Assembly: GCA_003222975.1 (NCBI GenBank)
Contig: QHXN01000036.1
Span: 1-64,000, forward strand
Direction of reading: 5' to 3'
Source of the DNA: Acidobacteriota bacterium
GTDB taxonomy: Bacteria; Acidobacteriota; Blastocatellia; Pyrinomonadales; Pyrinomonadaceae
DNA length: 64,000 nucleotides
Shown here: piece after piece, positions 1-10,602 of the stretch
Numbering within the stretch: the stretch's first letter is position 1
Layout: every line of letters starts with the position of its first letter
The notes under the pieces: model-generated
Seen by the model: only the letters and a program-made list of their open reading frames with translations
The model's database searches: none
What the model was told of the DNA's origin: nothing
Translations under genes and position numbers: made by a program

Positions 1-46
1 TCTTCGCAAGCAGGAACGCACCCGAAAAAGAAAAGGAATGAAATAA

Positions 47-73
47 GGCTCTTGAGCAAAAAGCCCAAGAGCC
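47..73 (-). terminator. Hairpin GGCTCTTG...CAAGAGCC, likely nrdJ terminator
   Basis: 8-bp perfect stem about 80 nt past the nrdJ stop; minus-strand product continues into TTATTT. Confidence 0.5.
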
Positions 74-152
74 TGATGTATACCCTAACTTATGGTATCC
101 GTCTCCGCCTATTCTACTTAGACCATAGAGGGGATACACTTTTTAAAACCCG

Positions 153-2774
<2,622 letters not shown>

Positions 2775-2985
2775 CTCTTGTTTTGCCTTTCCCGCGCTCG
2801 TGGGGGGCGCGAGGCGACGTGAAAAAACTGTCCCAAAAAGAGTGCGGCGCTCAACGCGCGCCGTCTTGAATATATCTTCAGATACTGCGGCTGGCTGCCG
2901 GCTCTGGAGGGCGAGAAAATCCCTGGCCCGCGGCGGCTCCCGGCGTCGCCCGCCGCTCGTCTCGTTCCCTTCCCAAGCGGCGCGC

Positions 2986-3014
2986 AGTATACATTCTTGG
3001 TCGGGGGCTGTCAA
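2986..3014 (-). promoter_or_regulatory. Sigma70-type promoter for nrdJ (TTGACA-17-TATACT)
   Basis: Minus strand TTGACAGCCCCCGACCAAGAATGTATACT, consensus -35 and near-consensus -10 with 17-bp spacer. Confidence 0.7.
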
Positions 3015-3022
3015 TAAGTATA

Positions 3023-3038
3023 ACACAATATATTGGGC
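3023..3038. promoter_or_regulatory. NrdR-box-like palindrome ACACAATATATTGGGC
   Basis: 14/16 match to ACACAATATATTGTGT, immediately upstream of the nrdJ -35. Confidence 0.55.
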
Positions 3039-3106
3039 ATGTCCTTTCGTTCGCTCCAATAGAGCGCACATGTTGAGGTTTTACCTGAAGAAAGCCACTT
3101 GCCGCT

Positions 3107-4198
3107 TTGTCGTCCAGAAGACGTGCGGATTACCGCGCCGGCGGGCCGCCTCTGGTTCGTGTTGCCCGACTCCTCAGAGGCGGTGTGAAGGCAGTAAGCG
3201 GCGGCGGTTTTTCATCTAAAGCCTCTGGTATCTTTGGCCGAAAATGGGAGAGGGGTGAGACGTTGAAGGAGACTAGAAACGGACACGGCGACACGCTGGT
3301 GTGCGCGACCGCAGCCGACGGTCGCATCCGCTGTATGGCGGCGGTGACGACCGACATAGTCGCGGAGGCGGCGCGGCGTCACCGGACTTCGCACACGGTC
3401 TCGGCGGCGCTGGGCCGGACGCTGACGGGCACGCTCCTGCTCGGCGCGGGGCAGAAGGAGTTCGACCGCCTGACCGTGCAGATCGAGTGCGACGGCCCCG
3501 TCGGCGGCATCACCGCCGAGACGAACGCGCGCGGGCAGGTGCGCGGCTACGTGCGCAACCCGGAGGCGGATGCGCCGCTCAATGCCGCGGGCAAGTTCGA
3601 CGTGGGCGCGGTCGTCGGGGGCGGGATGTTTTACGTGACCTACGAGTCGGGTTTCCGTATCGGACTCTACCGCGAGCCGTACCGCGGCGCGGTGCCGATT
3701 GCGTCGGGCGAGATCGGCGAGGACTTCGCCTACTATCTCGCGAAGTCGGAGCAGATTCCATCGGCGGTGGCGCTGGGCGTTCTGGTGCGCGCGCGCGAGT
3801 CGGGCGAGACGTTCGTCGAGGCCGCGGGCGGGTTGATGATCCAGGTGATGCCGGGCGCGGACTCCGCGACGGTCGCCGCCGTCGAGCGGGCGGTCAGCCA
3901 TAACCCGCACACGACGACGCTCATCCGCGAGGGCGCGCGGCCCGTTGACATGCTGCGCTCGGCGCTCGGCGACGTGCCATTCGAGGTGCTGGAAGAGCGC
4001 GAGGTCGGCTTCGCCTGCACGTGCTCTTACGAGCGCGCGGCGTCGCTCGTCTCCTCGATTGAGGCGGGCGAGTTGGAGGCGATGCTGCGCGAGGACAGGG
4101 GCGCGGCGCTCACGTGCCACTTCTGCAACGAGACCTACCGCATTGACGAGCCGTCGCTCGCCGGGATGGTCGAGAAGAGCAGGAACGGGCGCGCGTGA
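3107..4198 (+). CDS. hslO: Hsp33 family redox-regulated chaperone
   Basis: Hsp33 fold sequence and C-terminal CTCSYER...CHFCNETY zinc motif; true start probably near 3250-3270. Confidence 0.9.
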   Translation: MSSRRRADYRAGGPPLVRVARLLRGGVKAVSGGGFSSKASGIFGRKWERGETLKETRNGHGDTLVCATAADGRIRCMAAVTTDIVAEAARRHRTSHTVSAALGRTLTGTLLLGAGQKEFDRLTVQIECDGPVGGITAETNARGQVRGYVRNPEADAPLNAAGKFDVGAVVGGGMFYVTYESGFRIGLYREPYRGAVPIASGEIGEDFAYYLAKSEQIPSAVALGVLVRARESGETFVEAAGGLMIQVMPGADSATVAAVERAVSHNPHTTTLIREGARPVDMLRSALGDVPFEVLEEREVGFACTCSYERAASLVSSIEAGELEAMLREDRGAALTCHFCNETYRIDEPSLAGMVEKSRNGRA

Positions 4199-4269
4199 AT
4201 TAATCAACGTCCGTTTAGGGCGGGCTTGAGCAAGCCTCTAAAACGGCATCGGGTGGCGGGAGAAATGAG

Positions 4270-4296
4270 AGAGGCCGGACGCGACGCCCGGCCTCT
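4270..4296. terminator. Bidirectional hairpin AGAGGCCGG/CCGGCCTCT
   Basis: 9-bp perfect stem between convergent hslO and the 4322..5185 gene. Confidence 0.5.
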
Positions 4297-4321
4297 TCTT
4301 CGTTTGCAGCTTTTCTCCGAG

Positions 4322-5185
4322 CTACTTCGCCGAGGTCGTGCCCGAAGAGGGGAGCAGGTCGAGGTGGCCCAGCTCGCGGTTGTGGCTGTCGAGGACGCCC
4401 ATCACGTCCGAGGTCTCTTCGAGCATCTGCTTGGTCATCGCGATGGAGTCCGAAAGCTGCTCGAAGTCGAGCGAGGAGACGCGCTCCGGGGTAGGGAGCG
4501 TGACGACCTGGTCGTTGACGAGGCCGAAGAAGTTCTCGATGGATTGGAGCTGGCCCTCGACGAGCTTGACCGAGCGCTCAAGCTCGCTGAACTGCGCGAG
4601 GCGGCGCTTGAGGATTTCGGCGTTGGCCTGCTGGATGCGGCGCGAGCGGTCGTCGGGCGCGCTCTCGACGGCGCGCTCGGCCTGCGTCAGTTGGTTCTGC
4701 ACGGCCTGGCGGTTGATCGAGCGGATGTGGTGCTTGCGCCGGCGGTACACGTCCAAGAGGTCAACGAAGTCCTCCCAGCGCTGGTCGAGGCTCTTGATAT
4801 TCGTGGGCGGCTCCTTCGCGCCGGTGAACTTGACGTAGTTGTCGAAAATCTTGTTCTTGAGCCACTTCAGATAAAGCACGGCCTCGCGCTCGCGCGGGTC
4901 GAAGGCCTCGATCATGCGCTCGCGCTGCTTGGTGCGAAGCTCGGCCAAGCGCTTGCGGTTGCGACCGTCAACGAGGCGGCGGTAGAGCGTGCTCGCCGGG
5001 ACGGTGGCGAGGTACGCGCCCTCGGCGACGAGCGCGGCGGCGAGCGGGATGGGCGACCAGGTGTAGGCCGCGGCGACGGCGAAGCCCGCCATGCCCCAGA
5101 AGTTGACCGGCTCCATCACCGCTTCTTTCAGGTATTCGAGACTGATCTTTCTCTCCGCCATAACGACCACTTCGGATGAAGACAC
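4322..5185 (-). CDS. Hypothetical protein, N-terminal TM segment and coiled-coil-like body, downstream of pspA
   Basis: 287-aa ORF 15 nt downstream of pspA stop; alternative start at 5161 (MAERKISLEY). Confidence 0.75.
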   Translation of the reverse strand: MSSSEVVVMAERKISLEYLKEAVMEPVNFWGMAGFAVAAAYTWSPIPLAAALVAEGAYLATVPASTLYRRLVDGRNRKRLAELRTKQRERMIEAFDPREREAVLYLKWLKNKIFDNYVKFTGAKEPPTNIKSLDQRWEDFVDLLDVYRRRKHHIRSINRQAVQNQLTQAERAVESAPDDRSRRIQQANAEILKRRLAQFSELERSVKLVEGQLQSIENFFGLVNDQVVTLPTPERVSSLDFEQLSDSIAMTKQMLEETSDVMGVLDSHNRELGHLDLLPSSGTTSAK

Positions 5186-5199
5186 TTGAACGTGAAGCT

Positions 5200-5967
5200 C
5201 TACGGGTTCTGTTCGCCCGACCCGGCGGCGGGCAGCGCAGGCGCTTCCTTCTCGCCGCCGCCGAGCAGGCCCATCCCGCGTTTGTATTCGAGCAGCTTGT
5301 CCTGCAACTGCATGTCCATCGCCTCGCGCTCGATCTCCTGCATCTGCGTGTCCACGCTCGTCGAGCCGAGTTGCAGCTTGGCCTCGGCGGTGGCGGCGCG
5401 GCGGTCTATCTTCTCGCGCATCTCCTCGAAGGTCGAGGCGTCGTCGCCGAGCTGGAACGAGGCCATCGTCTGCGCAATCTGCTCCTGCATCCGGGCCTGC
5501 TTCGACTGGCTGACGAGGCGCGTCGCTTCCGCCGCGCGCTGCTCCAACTGGAGCTTGTAGCTGTCGCGCAGCTTCAGAGCCTGCTGTGATGCGCGCGAGG
5601 CGTACTCAAGTTGCTGTGCGGTGTGCTGGAGGTCGCGCTGCGCCTGCTGGAGCTGCCCGATGTAGGCGGTGGCGATGTCGTCGCGGTTGGCCCGCACTGA
5701 AGCCTTGATCTTCGAGTCGAGGTCAACGACCTGCTGTTCGAGCCGCTCCTTGCTCTTGGCGAGCAGGCGCTCGTTCGCCATCACCTGCGCGACGTTGTTG
5801 TTCAGTTCCGGCATGCGGTCGCGCATGTCGCGGATGGTCTGCTGTAGGATCAGCTCGGGGTCTTCGGTCTTCTCGATGATGCCGCCGAACATCGCGCGCA
5901 AGCTTCGCTTGAACCTCGCCCAGACTCCCATCTTCTTCTCGCCCTCCGAACCCCGCGGGCCGTTCAC
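5200..5967 (-). CDS. pspA: PspA/IM30 family protein
   Basis: GVWARFKRSLRAMFGGIIEKTEDPELILQQTIRDMRDRMPELNNNVAQVMA... characteristic of PspA; start possibly internal (MGVWARF). Confidence 0.9.
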   Translation of the reverse strand: MNGPRGSEGEKKMGVWARFKRSLRAMFGGIIEKTEDPELILQQTIRDMRDRMPELNNNVAQVMANERLLAKSKERLEQQVVDLDSKIKASVRANRDDIATAYIGQLQQAQRDLQHTAQQLEYASRASQQALKLRDSYKLQLEQRAAEATRLVSQSKQARMQEQIAQTMASFQLGDDASTFEEMREKIDRRAATAEAKLQLGSTSVDTQMQEIEREAMDMQLQDKLLEYKRGMGLLGGGEKEAPALPAAGSGEQNP

Positions 5968-6147
5968 GCGCCGCCCGGCGGGTGCTCACAATCTTTCTGC
6001 CCGAAAACTTTAGGCGTCCCCGTGGCCGCAACATTGTACGTCGGTTCGCGCCGCCGGGTTCACCCGCCCTCGAAAGTCCGAAAACCCTCTCTCGCCCGTG
6101 AGTATAACAAGGCTTCCGCGTCCTCGCCAGAGCTAAGAAGACAGGAG

Positions 6148-6268
6148 GCAGACGGCAGGAGCAGGAGGCAGGGGGCAATCGCAGCCGCAGTCGAAGCCGT
6201 TGCCGATTCGTGATTCAAGAACTAACGACTGAGAGTCGCTTTTACTGCCTCCTGCTCCTGCCGTCTGC
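6148..6268. repeat. Intergenic inverted repeat, GGCAGGAG word family
   Basis: 24-bp perfect arms GCAGACGGCAGGAGCAGGAGGCAG (6148-6171; complement 6245-6268), partial pairing out to the purD stop. Confidence 0.9.
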
Positions 6269-6292
6269 CCCTGCCTCCTGCTCTCTGCCTTC

Positions 6293-7582
6293 TCAAAATC
6301 TTCCGATGTCGCGCCTGAAGTGCATGCCGTCCCAGTTGATGTGCGAGGCTGACTCGTAGCAGCGCGCGAGCGCCTGATCGAGCGTCGCGCCCGCGGCGGT
6401 GACGCCGAGGACACGACCGCCGGCGGTCAGGTACGAGCCGTCTTCGGCGCGGGCCGTTCCCGCGTGGAAAATCTGGACGGAGGGGACGCGCGACGCTTCT
6501 TCGAGGCCGCCGATGCGCGCGCCCGTCTCCGGCTTTTCCGGGTAGCCGCGCGCGGCGAGCACGACGCAGGCCGAGGCGTCCGTGCTCCACTCGACCTTCG
6601 TCTCGCCCAGACGCCCGCGCGCGACCGCGTCGAAAATCTCCGCGAGGTCGCCCTGCAAGCGCACGAGTATGGCCTGCGCTTCGGGGTCTCCGAAGCGGAC
6701 GTTGTATTCGAGCACGCGCAGGCCCTCGTCCGTGAGCATCAGGCCGACGAAGAGCACGCCTCGGAAGTCGAGGCCGTCGGCGCGCGCGCCCGCGAGCGTC
6801 GGCTCGACGATCTCGACGACCGCCCGCCGCAGAGTCTCTTCGTCGAGGACGCCGGGCGCGGTGATCGCGCCCATGCCGCCGGTGTTCGGCCCCGTGTCGC
6901 CCTCGCCCACGCGCTTGTGGTCGCGCGCGGTCGGCATCAGGCGGTAGTCGCGCCCGTCCGTCCACAGAAGCAGCGAAGCCTCGCGCCCCGCGAGCGCCTC
7001 TTCGAGAAGGACGCGGCGCGCGGCCTCGCCCCCGACGCGCCCGCCCTCCATCATCTCGACGACCGACGTTTCGGCCTCCGCCGCGTCGCGCGCCACGACG
7101 ACGCCCTTGCCCGCTGCGAGTCCTTCGGCCTTGACTACGACGGGCGAGCCGGCGTCTCCGAACTCGCCGCCGCGCAAGATATCTCGCGCCTCTTCGACTG
7201 AGGCGGCGACGCGGTAGCGCGCGGTCGGAACCTTGTGCCGGAGCATGAAGTCTTTGGCGAAGACCTTACTCGATTCGAGCCGCGCCGCCTCGCGCCTGGG
7301 GCCGGCGACCGGGAGGCCGCGGCGCGCGAACTCGTCGGCGAGTCCGGCGGCGAGCGGCGCTTCGCCGCCGACGATTGTCAGCCCGACCCGCTCGCGCTCC
7401 GCGAAGTCTGCGAGCGCCGCAACGTCCGTGGCGCTCAAGGGGACGCACTCGGCCTCCTCGCCGATGCCCGCGTTGCCGGGCGCGCAGAAGAGTCGCAGGT
7501 GCGTGCCCTTCTGCGCGCCCCGCCTCAGTGCCCGGCAGAGCGCGTGCTCGCGCCCGCCGGAGCCGATGACAAGCACCCTCAT
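6293..7582 (-). CDS. purD: Phosphoribosylamine--glycine ligase
   Basis: MRVLVIGSGGREHALCRALRR..., ATP-grasp GARS motifs. Confidence 0.95.
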   Translation of the reverse strand: MRVLVIGSGGREHALCRALRRGAQKGTHLRLFCAPGNAGIGEEAECVPLSATDVAALADFAERERVGLTIVGGEAPLAAGLADEFARRGLPVAGPRREAARLESSKVFAKDFMLRHKVPTARYRVAASVEEARDILRGGEFGDAGSPVVVKAEGLAAGKGVVVARDAAEAETSVVEMMEGGRVGGEAARRVLLEEALAGREASLLLWTDGRDYRLMPTARDHKRVGEGDTGPNTGGMGAITAPGVLDEETLRRAVVEIVEPTLAGARADGLDFRGVLFVGLMLTDEGLRVLEYNVRFGDPEAQAILVRLQGDLAEIFDAVARGRLGETKVEWSTDASACVVLAARGYPEKPETGARIGGLEEASRVPSVQIFHAGTARAEDGSYLTAGGRVLGVTAAGATLDQALARCYESASHINWDGMHFRRDIGRF

Positions 7583-7750
7583 GGCGTGAGAATTCTCCGG
7601 TTCGGCTTTCGACTCGGCATTCGAGAAAGATAAATTCGGCGCTCGACGATGACGGTTCAAGTGCGCGGCGATGATGCCGACGCGTCGGCGGGACTGTCAA
7701 GCGGCTCGTCGTAACGTTGGGATTGACCTGCCGCCCGCATGAAGCATCCA

Positions 7751-7791
7751 ATGCTATCAGGGAAGACAACGACGAAAGGTATGCTATCAGG
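7751..7791. repeat. Pair of 11-bp direct repeats ATGCTATCAGG (30-bp period)
   Basis: Copies at 7751-7761 and 7781-7791 at the edge of the AT-rich methyltransferase region. Confidence 0.6.
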
Positions 7792-7836
7792 CGGTCAGGT
7801 CGAATGACTCGTCGGTCGCTGGCCGTATATTCAAAG

Positions 7837-9462
7837 CTATTTTAGAATTGATGAGAACGCATCATTCAGCACCATTAACGCATCTACGTTCGGCTGTGAG
7901 CATAAAACAGATTCCCTGTAGCTTTCGTAAGCATCCCGAATCAGACGTTCAGTTTTTGAGTCAATGACCTCTAAGTCCACAACTTTGGCCTTATTCAAAT
8001 CGTTAGGCTCAAATTTGTTCAGCCCGCCGCCATACTCTCGCCGATTATCGTTTAAGATTTCCTTTGAAATATCAGAAAGAAAATAAGCCATTAATAGATC
8101 AACTTTTACCGCGGCAAACATATTCAGATAAATAGCATGAAAGCAGGTGAGGTTTCGCACGCCGGCTTCATTTCTGACGAAACGCAATCCGGTGCGGTTG
8201 AAAACCGTGACGAGGATGGGGGCGGGCGGGCGATTTTCAATCGCGTACCAAGGGGTTCTATGCTTCGTTAAATATCTTTCGTTGACCCCCGATCTTTCGC
8301 CAAGCTCGATGTACTGTTTGACGGCCTTGTCTGTTAAGTCCGAAGCATCGAAGAGAAAAACCCTGCTCCCTTTCGTGCGTAAACTATCGTACCCGATTTG
8401 AGTGAAGAAGTTGGTGCCAGCGTGTACGGCTTTCGTAAGACACGGAAGTAAATATTTGTCTTTAATCCTGTACTCTGCCTTCTTCTTTTCATCGAAGGTG
8501 AAATAGTCGTTATCACCTGTCGCAATGCCTCTCACAACTTTGCCGTAGGTTGAAAGCGTGACTAAATTTTTGAACTTTTCGCCGCCCTGTTTTTGGTAAT
8601 AGCCGCGCCATTTCACATCAGGGTTCAAGTCTGAACGGTGAACACTTTTTCCAACAGCCTTACTATTAGGGTAGGAGGCAATCTGCTCGAAAATGGCCGG
8701 CAAGTCTTCTGCCCGTTGAGCGTCGAGGAATGTTACGGCTTCCGACTTATCGTCATTGGCGAAAAGAAGAATACAGGATGTGGTCAGCGCGTTAGTAAAA
8801 ACATTTTCTTTCGAGTTAAAGAGAATTACATAACGTAGAGTTTCACTTTCGAGTAAGTGCTTCTTGATAACTGTTCCGTAATCGGCATTCAAGAACTCGA
8901 AAGGCACAAGGTAAGCCGCCCGCCCCTGCGCGGTCAGTTGTTTGACCGACTTTAATATGAACATCGTATAGATGTTGGTGAACCCGCTTAAATTCATATT
9001 CAAGCGGGATTGAAATTCTTCGAGGCTGGCCGCGCGATTTTTATAATCCTGAAACTTGAAATAGGGTGGGTTACAGATGATCCCGTCATACCTCCTAAGC
9101 CAATCGTTGAACAGATAATCCTTGATCTTCAATTCAGTATTGGTGTGACTAAAATTAGTGAATAAAGATTTAGCTTCAACCAAAACTTTTGGGTCAATGT
9201 CATAACCTGTAAATTTATAACCGTTCTGCGGTTTGATTTGGCTGATGACACGAAAGAAAATTCCTAAGCCGACTGCCGGGTCAAGGATAGTTTGACAAGC
9301 CGGATTGCCCGTAATCCATTTCGCCATGAATTCGGCTACCGGAAGGGGGGTGAAAAATTGGCCGAACTTTTTCCGGTGGCTTGCGGAAACCGACGCGGTA
9401 TAAGCCGATTCGGGGGCGTTCGTTAATAACGCTTCAGATGTGGCGGTGGGCTTCAAAATCAT
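7837..9462 (-). CDS. N-6 adenine-specific DNA methyltransferase (Eco57I/TaqI-like)
   Basis: HRKKFGQFFTPLPVAEFMAKWI...LDPAVGLGIFF...GIICNPPYFKFQ motifs; ORF extends to 9513, start uncertain (9462 or 9480). Confidence 0.88.
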   Translation of the reverse strand: MILKPTATSEALLTNAPESAYTASVSASHRKKFGQFFTPLPVAEFMAKWITGNPACQTILDPAVGLGIFFRVISQIKPQNGYKFTGYDIDPKVLVEAKSLFTNFSHTNTELKIKDYLFNDWLRRYDGIICNPPYFKFQDYKNRAASLEEFQSRLNMNLSGFTNIYTMFILKSVKQLTAQGRAAYLVPFEFLNADYGTVIKKHLLESETLRYVILFNSKENVFTNALTTSCILLFANDDKSEAVTFLDAQRAEDLPAIFEQIASYPNSKAVGKSVHRSDLNPDVKWRGYYQKQGGEKFKNLVTLSTYGKVVRGIATGDNDYFTFDEKKKAEYRIKDKYLLPCLTKAVHAGTNFFTQIGYDSLRTKGSRVFLFDASDLTDKAVKQYIELGERSGVNERYLTKHRTPWYAIENRPPAPILVTVFNRTGLRFVRNEAGVRNLTCFHAIYLNMFAAVKVDLLMAYFLSDISKEILNDNRREYGGGLNKFEPNDLNKAKVVDLEVIDSKTERLIRDAYESYRESVLCSQPNVDALMVLNDAFSSILK

Positions 9463-9996
9463 TGCTTTACTCAAGCTCATAAGGCATTTGGAGAAGACTA
9501 TAGAGAGTGCCAAGATTCAGATAGGCTTCCCCGCCCTCGAACGTTACATGAAGCGGACTCTGGGTGCGTTAAAATTGACGATACTTGTAGGTACTTGTTG
9601 TGTTAACCGATCTATCGTGTCCTTATTAAGTCACAAATGATTATTGCCTTCCTAAGTTTCCATACGGCGAATGTAGAAACGCATTATTAAAAATCGTTCG
9701 TGATTTAAGCAAGCTGTGTTCACCCCTTCAGAATAGGCGAAGCGTCCAACCTTCATCTTCGCCCTTGACACATTTTTGTGATATGTATACCGTGCTGAGT
9801 CACAGGAGGGGCGGGGAGCACCGGGACGGTGTAGCCGGGTCGTGCTTCTCGTCCGAAGTTTTACCCTCGCTGAATTTTCCGTCGCACCCGTCGCGGGCCT
9901 CCGAGGCTCGACCACAGTTCCCTCGTAGCAGCCATAAAGGACTCGACTCCCGGCGGCGGTCTCACCCACACTGAGGCCGGGAGCTTTTCACAAGGG

Positions 9997-10389
9997 ATGG
10001 GCAACATGTCACAGGTTCAGACAGCGGAGATTTCCCCGGCGCAGACCAACGCGGAGTGGGAGCAGGCCGAGATGGAGTTCCAGGATCGCGCGATCATGTG
10101 CGTGGACTGCGGCCAGGAATTCGTCTGGACGGCGGGCGAGCAGCTCTTCTTCCACGACAAGGGTCTGAAGAACGAGCCGAAGCGCTGCAAGCCCTGCAAG
10201 CAGGCGAAGAACGAGCGGCTCGCGGCCATCGCCAACGCGCAGGCGTCGGGCGTGCGCCAGCGCATCGAAGTCTCCGTCCAGTGCGCGCAGTGCGGCCAGA
10301 CGACGACCGTCCCGTTCTACCCTTCGCAGGGACGGCCCGTCTATTGCCGCTCGTGCTTCATCGCCAGCCGCGACGCGGACGACTACTAA
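9997..10389 (+). CDS. Zinc-ribbon domain protein (two CxxC pairs per half)
   Basis: MCVDCGQEFVWTAGEQLFFHDKGLKNEPKRCKPCKQAK and CAQCGQTTTVPFYPSQGRPVYCRSCF. Confidence 0.85.
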   Translation: MGNMSQVQTAEISPAQTNAEWEQAEMEFQDRAIMCVDCGQEFVWTAGEQLFFHDKGLKNEPKRCKPCKQAKNERLAAIANAQASGVRQRIEVSVQCAQCGQTTTVPFYPSQGRPVYCRSCFIASRDADDY

Positions 10390-10485
10390 GCCGCGGGCAA
10401 ACAACAAACCCGACCCCGCCGCACTTCACGCCGCGCGCCCTCCCCCGGTGCACGTCGCCACACAGGGATTACTCCGCTCAGAAGA

Positions 10486-10591
10486 CGTAAACCGTGAACC
10501 GTAAACCGTGACAAGTGGTTTCCGCCTTAGCACGGTTCACGGGTTCTGTCTCGCAGTTTTTCTTGTCACGGTTTACGGTTCACGGTTTACG
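10486..10591. repeat. Intergenic inverted repeat, GTGAACCGTAAACC family copy 1
   Basis: 30-bp perfect arms CGTAAACCGTGAACCGTAAACCGTGACAAG (10486-10515; complement 10562-10591). Confidence 0.97.
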
Positions 10592-10602
10592 ACTTTTAAT
10601 TC

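Noticed and set aside
2880-2985. Cobalamin riboswitch in the nrdJ leader
   Set aside because: AGCCGGCAGCCAGCC only loosely resembles a B12 box and other conserved segments were not found
3055-3070. Second NrdR box (TCCAATAGAGCGCACA) 32 bp from the first
   Set aside because: Phase is right but the palindrome match is too weak
10486-10591. CRISPR-like interpretation of the GTGAACC/GTAAACC repeats
   Set aside because: Arms are inverted, not direct; units are 7 bp without unique spacers; no cas genes in the window
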